Origin: Sulfidibacter corallicola
Lineage (GTDB): Bacteria; Acidobacteriota; Holophagae; Acanthopleuribacterales; Acanthopleuribacteraceae
Assembly (NCBI RefSeq): GCF_017498545.1
Contig: NZ_CP071793.1
Coordinates: 10,038,256 to 10,102,255 of the forward strand
Direction of reading: 5' to 3'
DNA: 64,000 nt
Position numbers and translations under genes: made by a program. The notes beneath the pieces were generated by a model that was not told where the DNA came from, did not search any database, and saw only the letters and a list, made by a program, of their open reading frames with translations. This document shows, in pieces, positions 9,393 to 18,713 of this stretch; the stretch's first letter is position 1; the number at the start of each line of letters is the position of its first letter.

Positions 9393-10259
9393 ATGAAACA
9401 TGGATCTGGACTCCAGTTCTGTTCTATTTTGGTTGACTTCGAAAACTTGTTCTTCTCCCTTAAAAATTACCGTCCTGATTTGAGCCCAGGCGGCGAATTG
9501 GTCCACCTCCTGGACAAACTCCGATACAAGATTCAGGAGGAATACGGCTACCTCCCCATCCTCAATCGCACCTATGCCGATTACCAAAAGGACTACGAGA
9601 TGGCCGACGTCCAGGGCGACCTCCAGTTGGCCGGCTTCGAGCCCCAATTCATTCACTCGAAGCCCTCGAAGAATTCCGCCGACATCCTCCTTTCGATCGA
9701 CGCGATGGAAATGATCGTCCTGCGCGAGGACATTCGCTGCCTGGTCATCTGTGCCGGGGACAGCGATTACCTGCCGATCATCCGCCGCATCCTGCAATAC
9801 GGCAAGCAGGTGTTGCTCTGCGCCTTCAGTTTCAACATGTCGGGCGACCTCAAGCGCCAGGTCGGCGAACACAACATCATTCGACTCAACAGCTTACTTC
9901 CCAAGAACCGACTGCTCAACACCGGCCTCGGCTACCTCGAGGAAGAAATCGATTTCGGCCCCGAGGAAATGTGGGAATTCGAGATCGACGAAGAAGAAGA
10001 AAAGCTCCTTCGCGTCATCGTGCAGGAGCACGCCCGCCACGAACGCGAGGTGTGGGTCGGGCCTTTTTTTCGCGACATCGTGCCCAACGAAGCCGACCTG
10101 GGCCACCTGTCCCGCTTCGAGATCCAGAACCTGATCGATCGATTGAAGGGCAAGGGCGTCATTCGCGTCCGCAAGGTTCCTGGCAAACCCCACCCCTACT
10201 CGGTGTTCATCATCAATTTCGCCCATCCCAGCGTGCGCGACCTGGTGTGCGTCGCGTAA
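9393..10259 (+). CDS. NYN-domain (PIN-like, LabA/DUF88) protein, putative RNase
   Basis: NYN domains are PIN-fold nucleases that act on RNA. The 288-residue protein has the conserved acidic set: D15 and N18 in ILVDFEN, D97/D103 in SADILLSIDAM, and D123/D125 in CAGDSDYLPIIRRI, all at the family's expected positions in residues 9-165. Residues about 190-280 form a charged, winged-helix-like C-terminal segment, with an Asp/Glu-rich linker (EFEIDEEEEKLL) between. That is compatible with an RNA-binding or partner domain, though I do not see a clear OST-HTH motif. It stands alone between two long non-coding regions. The RNA target is unknown. Confidence 0.85.
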   Translation: MKHGSGLQFCSILVDFENLFFSLKNYRPDLSPGGELVHLLDKLRYKIQEEYGYLPILNRTYADYQKDYEMADVQGDLQLAGFEPQFIHSKPSKNSADILLSIDAMEMIVLREDIRCLVICAGDSDYLPIIRRILQYGKQVLLCAFSFNMSGDLKRQVGEHNIIRLNSLLPKNRLLNTGLGYLEEEIDFGPEEMWEFEIDEEEEKLLRVIVQEHARHEREVWVGPFFRDIVPNEADLGHLSRFEIQNLIDRLKGKGVIRVRKVPGKPHPYSVFIINFAHPSVRDLVCVA

Positions 10260-10578
10260 CAGGGACCTGCCGCATGGGCGGATCCCGGATGGCCACTGAA
10301 GCCGGCGTTCCTTTTGGGATGGCCGGCTTTCCAATTTTTGGAGGGGAGGTGTTCACGCTTGCCTGGGTCTGGGGCGAGGACTTTTTTTCTACCACCGAGT
10401 TCACGGAGGACGCAGAGTCGAGCACACAGGGCCGGGCTTTTCAAACGTGATCGTTACATCCGAAGCAGGTGCCGGAGGAAGACGAGGAACAGAGAAGGAT
10501 CAGGAAATCTGGGGCAAAGCGACCAACCTAGGTCACAACAACGTGCTGTTTTTCCACACAGTCGCCGCCCAGGTCGGA

Positions 10579-10625
10579 GGCCGGTGTGCCGGACCACGGA
10601 TTGCCGATGGTCCGGCACACCGGCC
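10579..10625. repeat. Perfect 18-bp inverted repeat
   Basis: GGCCGGTGTGCCGGACCA (10579-10596) and its exact complement (10608-10625) are separated by 11 nt. As RNA or single-stranded DNA it forms a very stable hairpin. There is no T-run, so it is not a standard terminator. Confidence 0.85.
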
Positions 10626-10668
10626 ACCGGGTTTCAAGTGGGTACCTAATCGAAGCGAATCGTTTGGG

Positions 10669-10706
10669 AGTTCCCACATTCGTGAGAGGGGCGCCGTGGC
10701 AGTAGG
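10669..10706. repeat. Third copy of the AGTTCCCACAT dispersed repeat
   Basis: The 38-bp segment aligns with 4393-4430 without length change. It matches AGTTCCCACAT at the start, GAGAG in the middle and GCAGTAGG at the end. Confidence 0.6.
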
Positions 10707-10916
10707 TGCCGGGCCATACCGGCCGGGCCCGCCCAGGGCGCCGGGCCGACATTTTTCGACGAACTCCCTGCACATTCGCCTTTTTATGTTTTTATCTTTA
10801 TATTCGAATCTTACAAAGTTTTTTACATAAGAGCCACGCACCAGCGGGAATACCCACTCGATTTCGAGAAAGAAACACCCTACCTGATTTCTGGCGAAGG
10901 GCCATGGGTCATATAT

Positions 10917-11210
10917 TCAAAAGATTAAGCAGAAATTCATGAAGATAGGAAACCAGGAAAGGATCGGCATTGGTGACATAGTATGGTCTTGCTTTTCCTG
11001 GTTTCCATCATTCTTGCCTTCCTGATCAAGATTTGACGACGGCAAGACCCAGCTCAGGTTATAGGTACCATTTGGTTTCAAGAGAGTCACTCTTGCAGAA
11101 CGCTTCAATGCCTCACGACGAGTCAAGCGATCGATATGGTTTTCGAGTTTGGGCTCATCCGGAAACAGCGGTATTTTTAAAGGGAGCTTCGGAACCGGCA
11201 GGTTTTCCAT
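10917..11210 (-). pseudogene. Possible small-gene remnant truncated by repeat sequence
   Basis: Reading from 11210, the first ~58 residues look protein-like (MENLPVPKLPLKIPLFPDEP, then KLENHIDRLTRREALKRSAR), with amphipathic charge distribution and about 50% GC. The frame then passes into the CAGGAAGGCAAG/CCAGGAAA inverted-repeat sequence near 11030 and loses character. No Shine-Dalgarno is visible and I recognise no family. It may be a gene fragment cut by repeat insertion, or chance. Confidence 0.2.
10948..11006. repeat. 13-bp perfect inverted repeat in the second island
   Basis: GGAAACCAGGAAA (10948-10960) and TTTCCTGGTTTCC (10994-11006) are exact complements with a 33-nt spacer. The flanks also contain further CAGGAAGGCA-like sequence resembling the nested repeat at 7830-7931. 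Confidence 0.65.
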
Positions 11211-11486
11211 GCAATCTGATAGTAGCAGCCGGATATTAGGTATCAGCTAATCACCTACGATCAAGTACTTTGTCGAGAGTTGACACCCGATAGTTGACAC
11301 CCGGCCTCATCCAGCCTAACCACCTTAAGGAGTCACAACTATTTCACTATTGGATGCGCACAAGCTTGGATCCCTCGAGAAAGGGAATGGTTCGGAAATG
11401 TTTGGCGCCTCAGCCACTCCGCACATCCCTCCGGGATCTTTGTGAACTCCGTGGTAAAAAAGAACTTGGAAAAACCATGACCTCCG

Positions 11487-11903
11487 CTATGCGGTACCGA
11501 AGCCTTCGAGGGCCGCCCTCAGCTCATCCGGCATCGGCACCGACTTCCCCTCGCGATAATCGGCCCAGACCACCGCCGTGGTGCCGTCGGCCAACAAGCC
11601 GTCGTCGCCCACCTGGAAAACGGCGGTCTCCAACACGAAGCTCCGGTTGCGGATTTCCAATACGCGGGTACCCACTTCCAAATCGGCGGGATATTTGATC
11701 ATCCGGCGAAAATTGCACGTGGCACTGGCCAGAACGGGTCCCTGCACGTCGCTCCAAAATCGATTGGCATCGATGTGGTCGAAAAACGCGATCCGCGCCT
11801 GTTCGAAATAGGTGAAAAACCGCGCGTTGTTCACGTGTCCCAAGGCATCCATATCGCCCCATCGCACTTGAATGGGTGTAAACAAAGGATAATTTTGCCG
11901 CAC
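11487..11903 (-). CDS. Hot-dog acyl-CoA thioesterase (YbgC/4-hydroxybenzoyl-CoA thioesterase type)
   Basis: These enzymes hydrolyse acyl-CoA or aroyl-CoA thioesters. The 138-residue product has the family signature RWGDMDALGHVNNARFFTYF, with the catalytic Asp19 and the G-H-V-N-N loop, followed by the EQAR helix. Length fits YbgC-like proteins (about 130-140). I choose the GTG at 11903 because AGGTGGA lies 4 bases upstream and the hot-dog strand starts right after it. Upstream in-frame ATGs (11969, 12185) would add 22-94 residues without domain character. It converges on the repeat island; no operon partner is visible. Confidence 0.88.
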   Translation of the reverse strand: MRQNYPLFTPIQVRWGDMDALGHVNNARFFTYFEQARIAFFDHIDANRFWSDVQGPVLASATCNFRRMIKYPADLEVGTRVLEIRNRSFVLETAVFQVGDDGLLADGTTAVVWADYREGKSVPMPDELRAALEGFGTA

Positions 11904-12507
11904 AAATCCACCTGACTTCCGCCCGTCCAAAGGAGCGAAACACTGAGATATGAATTCACTCGCCACCATCGGCGAGCACCACCTGCCGTCCGCTCCCAAA
12001 TCACGAAGAACAACCAGGTTAGCGACGTGTCTCGGCGGGACCCCGGACCCATCGCTCGGAAGGCCGCGGCCGAAGAGGCGGCGATGCGTTCCGGTTCGAA
12101 CCACCGGCAAACCGCCAGGCTCCTCTCGCTTCGGATGATCGGACGAACAGCCACCAGCATAACCCGTCCAACGCACATCGAACAAGATTCGATAGCTCCT
12201 GCCGACTCAAAAAGGAAGCCCCGCCTGTATGAAACCTGATGAACACAGACGAGGCTGCCGTGGAGTTTCGGGAGTCGGATACTAAAGAGCTAGGTATGTT
12301 CTGGAAACAACACTACTCTTTTCTGACTAAAATAGCAACAACAAAAACTACCGTTCTTTCATAGCTCCTCGTTTTTTCAAACACAGAAACAAAAATCGAT
12401 CTTGGCGAAAAGAAAAAGGCGCCGTTCCCGCGGGAGACGACGCCTTTCGATTCACGACCTCGTACCGACGTTGCGGCCGAAGTCCCGGTTTGTCAGATCG
12501 GGCCGAT
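11904..12507. other. Non-coding region upstream of the thioesterase gene
   Basis: About 600 bp. Short open frames on both strands lack family motifs and ribosome sites. The part from 12290 is AT-richer; the only recognisable element is the terminator of the giant minus-strand gene at 12413-12448. Confidence 0.4.
12413..12448 (-). terminator. Intrinsic terminator of the 1,879-residue protein gene
   Basis: On the minus strand, an AAAGGCGTCGT / ACGGCGCCTTT stem with a CCCGCGGG top is followed by TTTTTCTTTT, about 60 bp after the stop codon. Confidence 0.75.
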
Positions 12508-15500
12508 TCACTCCATGGTGATGCGCAGCGAGAGTCCGGTGTAGGCGAGGTAGGCGTGCTTCATCAGGTAGAAGACCTTGCCGCCGGCGCCATTCACGGT
12601 GATGCGCTCGCTGTTGCCCTGGGCATAGGAGTGGTACTGGTAGTCGCTGGGGCTGGGTTGCGAACCTTCCTTGAGGTAGAGATCGCAATCGCCCGAGCCA
12701 CCGGACGTCTCGATGGTGAGGGTCGCCACGTGGGCGGGCACTTCGATGCGGAAGTAACGCCCGGTGTTGCGGTTGCCCCACAGATCGTCGACGGCGCCGC
12801 TCTGGTCGACCGTGTAGACACCATCGGTGTTGACGGCGAACATCAGCCCGTCGAAGGCTTCGTAGGCATTGAGCAGCACGAAGTAGGTGCGACCTTGACG
12901 GCCGTTGATGTCGATGACCTCGCGGTTCCCGGGATTCCAGGAGCGATAGCCGTAGTCCGAAGTCGTCGGCAGTTCGCCTTCCTTGACGTACAGATCGCAG
13001 TCACCCGTACCGCCCAGCACCGCAAAGCGCACGAAGTTGTGGTTCGCGGGAACGGTGACCTTCAGGAAGAGCTGGCCGCCCTTGACCTCGGTCAATCCGA
13101 ACAAGGTGGTGTCGGCATCGAGCTCGGGCACGCCCTGGTCTTCGATGACACGAATGGAGGCGGTGCTCTGAGCCGAGCCGCCCTGCGGATCGCTGACGGT
13201 CACCCGGACCTGATAGGTACCGGCCGCGGTGTAGGTGTGGGTGGCGGTGGCACCCTCGGTGGTCTGGCCGTCGCCCAGTTCCCAGGTCACGGTCAGGGTG
13301 TCGCCATCCGGATCCGAAGCGGTCACGGCCAGGGTCACGGCCTGTTCCACCTTGGCTTCGGCAGGCACGTTCAGGCGCTCGATGACCGGATCGCGGTTGG
13401 GGGCGGGATCGATCAGGATGCTCGCCCGTTCGTCGACACGACCACCCTTGCCGTCGGTCACGGTGATGGTCATGTCGTAGGTCCCGGCGTTGGCGTAGGT
13501 GTGATCGACGGACGCCCCTTCGGCGGTGTTCCCGTCGCCGAGATCCCAGGCGATCGTCAGGTCGTCGCCGTCGGGATCGCTGGCGTTGACGGTCAGGGTC
13601 ACGGCTTCGCCGGCCACGCCACGACGCGGCACGACCACACTGTTGACGATCGGGTCGCGGTTGCTGTCGACCGAGACGACGATGGTCCCCTGGCGCGTCG
13701 CGCGCCCGCCGCGACCGTCTTCCACGGCCAACGACACCGAATAGGAGCCTTCACTGTCGAAAGTGTGCGCCACTTCCGAACCGTTGAGCGTGCTACCGTC
13801 GATGGTCCAGGTGAAGCTCAGGCGATCGTTGTCGGGATCGCTGGCCAGCGCGCTGAAGCGAACCGACTCGCCCACCTTGGCGCCGGCGGGCACGGTGAAG
13901 GTGTTGATCACCGGCATCTGGTTCTCCGAACGGACACCTTCCACCTTGAGCGTGATGTCGTTGAAGGCTTCATAGGCGTACAAGCCGATGAAGTAGACCT
14001 TGCCGGCGGAATCGTCGATGGTGATGCTCTCGCTGCCGGTAGCACCGCCACTGACGAAGTCGTAGTCGTCCTTGGTGGGTTTGGCGTCCCGTTTCACGTA
14101 GAGATCCAAGTCGCCCTCGCCTTTTTCGGTGAGGATGGTGATCTGGCTGTAGTCGTTGGTGTTCAGGCGGTAGTAGAGATACTCACCTTGCTTGGCGGTA
14201 TTGTTGAACCGCGTCTGACCCGGCCAGATGTTCTGGAAGAAGGCGGCTTCCGTGCGCAGGGTGAAGCCGTCGCTGCCCTGCGGGCTGTGAAGCAGCAGGT
14301 AGTAGGTGTTCCCCGTCGCGTCGTCGAGTCTGATCGATTCGCCGTTGTCGGGACCCGCCGAACGGAAGTCGTAGTCCGAAGTCGTCGGGATCGCATCGGT
14401 TTTGATGTAGAGATCCACATCGCCGCTGCCACCCTCGGTGAAGATCGACAGGTGATCGAGATCGGGATTGGGGTTGAACTTGTAGAGCTTGGTTTCACCG
14501 GCCGCGAGAGACAGGCCTTCGCGGCTGTCGTTGGGCCAGATCGGTTCCGATCCGTCCGGTTCCAGAACCGTGACCTCCACGGATCGGTGGGCCATGCCTT
14601 CGGGACGGCCATCGTTGATGTTGACCGAGGCGTGCTGTCGGCCGGAGGCGCCGAACATGAACTTGACGGTCGTACCGGGAATGCTGCGGCCGATGCCGAA
14701 GCCGAAACGCCAGAACGCTTCGATCTCGTCGCCGTCGGGATCGTTGACTTCGACGGTGAAGGTGACTTCCTCTCCCCGCTTCGGGACCCGGGGCTCCCAG
14801 GTCACGTCGAGGATTTCGGGAATGCGGTTCGGCTGCCCGGAGGCCTGCACGACGAATTTGCGCTCGACCATGGCACCCACGCTGTTGGACACCTGGAGGG
14901 TGATCTCGTGGCTGCCGGCCTCGCTCACGTAGTGACGGCTGTTGGCATCGGTCGTTCGGTAGTTGCCGGGGAAGATCCACAGATAGCTCAACGACAGGCC
15001 GTTGGGATCGACCGCGGTGGCCGAGACATCGAAGTAACGATCCACACCCACGTTTTGGGGGACATCGACGCTGGTGATCTCCGGCAGGTAGCTGGAGTTG
15101 TCGTCGACGATTTCCACATCGTCCAGAGCCACGCGGTTGCCGCCACTGATGCGCGCACTACCGCGGAAGCGGAGACGAATGGATTTATCCTTGAACTGGG
15201 TCAGCGGCACCAGGTGCAGGTTCCAGGCGGCGTCGTACCGGCCGGTCGCGGGCGGCACCACATCGGTGTGCCACTGTCCGTCGGCCCAGACATCGACCTC
15301 GATCTTGGAGGTCACCGCGCCCTTGAGGTAGTACCAGAACTTGAGGCGCGGGTGGTCCATGCCGGAGAGGTCGAGGCAGGGCGACACCAGTTCGGCGTGC
15401 GTACCGCCGGAAATCGGTGCGTTGGGCAGGTACAGGTAGGTTCCGTCGCCGCCGTGATCGGTCGCGGGACCGGTGTCGTTGCCGTTCATGTCGAGCACGC

Positions 15501-18147
15501 CAGCGGTCGCCGACTGCCAGTCGGCCTTGTCTTGGCCCATGTTGATCCAACCGTCCACCAGGGAGCCGAGGGTTCCTTCGGGCAAGGCGTTGAAATCGTT
15601 GCGCCACGGGAACGAATCCACGCGACCGTTGACGACCACGTAGCCGGTTTCGGTCACACTGTCGTTGCCGTATTGGTTGGTGACGGTCAGGGTCACGTCG
15701 TACACGCCGGGTTGGGTGTAGGTGACTTGGGGATTGGCGTCATTGGACGTCGCCGGAGAACCGCCAGGGAAGCGCCAGTCGCGACGGGTGGGCTGACCGG
15801 TGGAACGGTCGTTGAACTGGAAACTACGTCCTTCGCACAGGAATTCGTTGGTCTCTTCGAACAGGACGATCGGCGCTTCGAACGCGGCGCTGTAGAGATC
15901 GGATTCCCACATGCCGCGCGAGAAGCTGGCGGCGCGCAGTTTCTTGGTGGGGTACTGGATTTCGAGTTCGTTGACGATGACCGGCGGCAGGCCCTGGTTG
16001 TAGGCGAGCCACTGGCTCATGCCCGGCTCGCGGTAGTAGACACCGAGATCGGTACCGACGTAGATGCGGTCGGGGCCGCCCACGTCCTGAACCAGGCAGT
16101 TGACCTTCACCTTGGGCAGGCCTTCGGAGAAGTTGACCCAGTTGGCACCGCCGTCGACGGAGTAGAGGACCCGCTTGTCGGCATTCTTGTCGCTGGGTTT
16201 TACCGCGATCCAGAGTTTGTCGCGGGTCAGGGCATCGGCCATCAGGTTCTGGACCGCGAAGCGCAGGCTCCCCTCCTCGGGAACCGTGACCTCCTGCCAG
16301 GTGGTGCCGCCATCGGTGGTCTTGTGGAACCGATCGGCATTCACCATGCCGGCGTAGATGAGCTTGTTGTCGCGGGGAGAAACGCTGATGTATCCCAGGT
16401 TCCCGGTGCTGAAGTCACTGATCTTGGTCCAGTTGTCGCCGCGATCGGTGGACTTGTAGACGCCGTTGTAGCCGGAGTACATGGTGCCGGGCTGGCTGGC
16501 GTCGAGCACGAAGGGCGTGACCCAGCCGCCTTTGAGCGAGCTGCCGCTTTCCGAGCGCGGCGTGATGCCACGGGACATGCCGGTGGCCAGATCGCGACGG
16601 TACAGGACGCCGTTCTGTTGGCTGTAGTAGACGGTGGTGTCGATGGCCGGGTCGACGGCGCACTCCATGCCGTCGCCACCGGCGAGGAATTGCCAGGTGC
16701 CGTGGTCGATGATGCTGGTGCCGTTGTCTTGCGAGCCGCCCAGGATGTGACCCGGACGCACCTGGCTGATACCCAGCCGGTAGAACTGCATGATGTTCAG
16801 GGTGTCGTTCAGGTGCTGGAAGTCTTCACCGGCGGCGGTGCCGCGGTAGATACCGCCGTCGCAGCCCACGTAGAGGACGCCGTGGTGGTAGCCCAGGTAG
16901 TGGACATCGGCGTGGATGTAGTTGGAAGAACCGGAGTAGCCGGCCTGGTATTTCCAGGTGGCGCCGCCGTCTTCGGTTTTCCAGAGGTTGATGCCGCCCA
17001 CGAAAACCGTATTCGGATCGGTGGGAGAGACCGTGATCGCCATGTCGTACCAGGCCTGTCCGTTGGTGTCGGTTCCACTGGACCAGCGTCCCAGGACGTT
17101 GGGTTTGTCGGCGACCAGTTCGAAACTGTCGCCACCGTCGTTGGAGCGGTAGAAACCCTTGAAGTTCGCGCCGTCACTGGCGAGCACGTAGACCAGGTTG
17201 GGATCCGCCGGGGTCACCGCCAGGTGGGAGCGGTTGGCCTGCAGGTCGGCGGTTTGGGACCAGCTCGCGCCACCGTCGGTGGAGCGCATGATCAGGGCGT
17301 TGGTGGTCACCCCGTAGATCGTGTCGGGGCTGCCCGGCTTGAGGGCGATATCGCGCAGGGCGCTGTAATCGCGTCCCACCGTGTAGACCCGCTGCCAGTC
17401 GAGTCCGCCGTCGGTGGTCTTGTACACGCCCAGGTTGGACGTGAAGTACATGATGTCGGGGTTTGCGGGGTTGGTGACGATTTCGTACATCATCGTCATG
17501 TTAAGGAACTCGCGACGGGTCCAGGTCTCGCCGCCGTCGGTGGATCGCAAAAGGCCCACGCTGGTGGTGTGACGGGAGTTGGGATCGCCGGTGACCGCGT
17601 GAATGACGTTGCCGTCGCGCGGATCGATCACCAGACCGTTGGAGCCGAAGGTCGGCAGGTCGGCGGTCTTGGGTTCCCAATGAAGGCCGCCGTCGACGGA
17701 CTTCCAGATGCCGCCGGCGGGGGTACAGACGAACAGGGTGTCGGCATCGTTGGGATCGGCGACGACCGCGTTGATGCGGCCCACGTCTTTCCCGTTGGGT
17801 CCACCGAAGGGACCCATCGCTTGCCAGTTACCCTGGAAATCGTCGGCTTTGAACAGGCCGTTTGCGTGTTGTCGTGCACGGTATTCGGCCCATGCGGCCC
17901 ACAACTCCGGAGTGGGGTTGAAGCGGCCCTGGTCGTCGAGGCGCGATTCCACGAGATGCGCCCAACGTTGGAACTGTTTGTATCCGGGCTTTTTCCCTTC
18001 CACGGGACGTTTGGCCCAGTAGGACTCAAAGTGTTGCTTGACTTCTTCGAAAGTGACGTCCGGATCGGACATCAAGGTGTGCCAGTCGGTTGCCCAGGTA
18101 GCGGCGGGCAGTGAGACGAATAGGAACAACATGAAAGCTATTCTCAT
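12508..18147 (-). CDS. Giant secreted Asp-box (sortilin/BNR-like) protein with PKD and PPC domains
   Basis: The 1,879-residue protein has a signal peptide (residues 1-19, ending TWA). Residues about 100-755 form a beta-propeller region with nine Asp-box motifs such as STDGGETW, TTDGGLDW and TEDGGATW. A PKD domain follows (about 762-850), then a MAM/jelly-roll-like segment (about 850-1014, ending ALDDVEIVDD) and two more PKD-like domains (about 1016-1200). Next come two PPC (bacterial pre-peptidase C-terminal) domains (about 1200-1405, GDVDLYIK and GDLDLYVK), three PKD domains (about 1408-1670) and two further PPC domains (about 1678-1879). I see no protease catalytic triad, although PPC domains usually accompany secreted peptidases. 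It may bind or degrade polymers at the cell surface, or be an adhesin. The ATG at 18147 directly begins the signal peptide. Confidence 0.9.
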   Translation of the reverse strand: MRIAFMLFLFVSLPAATWATDWHTLMSDPDVTFEEVKQHFESYWAKRPVEGKKPGYKQFQRWAHLVESRLDDQGRFNPTPELWAAWAEYRARQHANGLFKADDFQGNWQAMGPFGGPNGKDVGRINAVVADPNDADTLFVCTPAGGIWKSVDGGLHWEPKTADLPTFGSNGLVIDPRDGNVIHAVTGDPNSRHTTSVGLLRSTDGGETWTRREFLNMTMMYEIVTNPANPDIMYFTSNLGVYKTTDGGLDWQRVYTVGRDYSALRDIALKPGSPDTIYGVTTNALIMRSTDGGASWSQTADLQANRSHLAVTPADPNLVYVLASDGANFKGFYRSNDGGDSFELVADKPNVLGRWSSGTDTNGQAWYDMAITVSPTDPNTVFVGGINLWKTEDGGATWKYQAGYSGSSNYIHADVHYLGYHHGVLYVGCDGGIYRGTAAGEDFQHLNDTLNIMQFYRLGISQVRPGHILGGSQDNGTSIIDHGTWQFLAGGDGMECAVDPAIDTTVYYSQQNGVLYRRDLATGMSRGITPRSESGSSLKGGWVTPFVLDASQPGTMYSGYNGVYKSTDRGDNWTKISDFSTGNLGYISVSPRDNKLIYAGMVNADRFHKTTDGGTTWQEVTVPEEGSLRFAVQNLMADALTRDKLWIAVKPSDKNADKRVLYSVDGGANWVNFSEGLPKVKVNCLVQDVGGPDRIYVGTDLGVYYREPGMSQWLAYNQGLPPVIVNELEIQYPTKKLRAASFSRGMWESDLYSAAFEAPIVLFEETNEFLCEGRSFQFNDRSTGQPTRRDWRFPGGSPATSNDANPQVTYTQPGVYDVTLTVTNQYGNDSVTETGYVVVNGRVDSFPWRNDFNALPEGTLGSLVDGWINMGQDKADWQSATAGVLDMNGNDTGPATDHGGDGTYLYLPNAPISGGTHAELVSPCLDLSGMDHPRLKFWYYLKGAVTSKIEVDVWADGQWHTDVVPPATGRYDAAWNLHLVPLTQFKDKSIRLRFRGSARISGGNRVALDDVEIVDDNSSYLPEITSVDVPQNVGVDRYFDVSATAVDPNGLSLSYLWIFPGNYRTTDANSRHYVSEAGSHEITLQVSNSVGAMVERKFVVQASGQPNRIPEILDVTWEPRVPKRGEEVTFTVEVNDPDGDEIEAFWRFGFGIGRSIPGTTVKFMFGASGRQHASVNINDGRPEGMAHRSVEVTVLEPDGSEPIWPNDSREGLSLAAGETKLYKFNPNPDLDHLSIFTEGGSGDVDLYIKTDAIPTTSDYDFRSAGPDNGESIRLDDATGNTYYLLLHSPQGSDGFTLRTEAAFFQNIWPGQTRFNNTAKQGEYLYYRLNTNDYSQITILTEKGEGDLDLYVKRDAKPTKDDYDFVSGGATGSESITIDDSAGKVYFIGLYAYEAFNDITLKVEGVRSENQMPVINTFTVPAGAKVGESVRFSALASDPDNDRLSFTWTIDGSTLNGSEVAHTFDSEGSYSVSLAVEDGRGGRATRQGTIVVSVDSNRDPIVNSVVVPRRGVAGEAVTLTVNASDPDGDDLTIAWDLGDGNTAEGASVDHTYANAGTYDMTITVTDGKGGRVDERASILIDPAPNRDPVIERLNVPAEAKVEQAVTLAVTASDPDGDTLTVTWELGDGQTTEGATATHTYTAAGTYQVRVTVSDPQGGSAQSTASIRVIEDQGVPELDADTTLFGLTEVKGGQLFLKVTVPANHNFVRFAVLGGTGDCDLYVKEGELPTTSDYGYRSWNPGNREVIDINGRQGRTYFVLLNAYEAFDGLMFAVNTDGVYTVDQSGAVDDLWGNRNTGRYFRIEVPAHVATLTIETSGGSGDCDLYLKEGSQPSPSDYQYHSYAQGNSERITVNGAGGKVFYLMKHAYLAYTGLSLRITME

Positions 18148-18713
18148 CGATGAAAACCCTCGATTTAATTTTTTAAATAAGAAAATTCAGAGACCCATTC
18201 GGGCCCCATAAATCGTGTTCACGACAGGTGCGTGACGAGAGTCACCGCAAAGCGGAAAATGTGCCCACCTGTGACGAGGGTTCCATCCACAAGCGGAAAA
18301 AAGGTTTGCGGGCTATGTAAATGCTTTGTAAGGCGCATTTATTGAGCTATTTCACACAAAAGCCGTGCAAACATCCACAAAAATCGAGAATCAAAGAAAA
18401 TTAACAGAACAATCAAAATGCTACACAAACTAGACCGAAGACAAAATGATTGCCGCTAGACAATTCACCCAAGCTCGAAAGACTTCCTACCGCACGCCAC
18501 GCGGTCAGGCCTGCTCTACGGAGCGCGTCGGAACGCCGACGCATCGGATACCAGCGTTTCAATCGGCGGTCTTCGCCTCGAGCGCCAATCTCGAACGATG
18601 GGAGCCCTGGCGTATCGTGAGAGCCACCAACAATCGGAGCGGACCCCCAGCTTGATTTCGGAATACTTCTTGGATTCGAGGGCCAACTTTTGTGGACGTG
18701 TGCCTGCCTGCGC
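18148..18713. other. Upstream region of the giant secreted protein gene
   Basis: About 565 bp without a credible ORF. AT-rich tracts at 18160-18190 and 18300-18450 suggest the promoter of the minus-strand gene. A structured, partly duplicated segment lies at 18225-18300 (listed separately). Confidence 0.4.
18225..18300. repeat. Tandemly duplicated ~40-bp unit with three-way-junction potential
   Basis: GTGACGAG occurs at 18232 and 18271, and AAGCGGAAAA at 18250 and 18291, so the unit is imperfectly repeated. The first copy is bracketed by CAGGTG (18225-18230) and CACCTG (18266-18271). These enclose the hairpin GTGAC-GAGA-GTCAC and then CCGC-AAA-GCGG, a possible three-way junction. It lies 80-150 bp upstream of the giant gene's start, so it may be in that gene's leader (minus strand). 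Confidence 0.45.

Larger units (their letters stand above)
10381..11470. repeat. Second island with inverted CCACGGAG-type terminal arms
   Basis: The left arm 10381-10425 (TTTTTTTCTACCACCGAGTT, then CACGGAGGACGCAGAG) pairs with the right arm 11421-11470. Read on the minus strand, the right arm gives TTTTTTACCACGGAGTTCAC and then AAAGATCCCGGAGG. The arms bracket about 1 kb between the convergent NYN and thioesterase genes, the same arrangement as 7677-8130. Confidence 0.55.
10260..11486. other. 1.2-kb repeat-rich non-coding island between convergent genes
   Basis: No convincing intact gene. It holds inverted CCACGGAG-type arms at its ends, an 18-bp perfect inverted repeat, a copy of the AGTTCCCACAT repeat, a 13-bp inverted repeat and one possible gene remnant, each listed separately. 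Confidence 0.6.

Noticed and set aside
11279..11303. Two close AGTTGACACCCG copies
   Set aside because: Only two 12-mers 13 bp apart in a repeat-rich region; too little to call a promoter or element.
12490..18114. 1,874-codon open frame antisense to the giant secreted protein
   Set aside because: It is codon-for-codon antisense to the real gene: both frames share codon boundaries. Stops there would need sense codons TTA, CTA or TCA, which are rare in high-GC genes. The protein is Val/Gly/His-rich with no motif and no ribosome site.
18225..18271. Possible c-di-GMP (GEMM) riboswitch
   Set aside because: The segment folds into hairpins but lacks the GEMM consensus blocks; kept only as an unclassified structured element.
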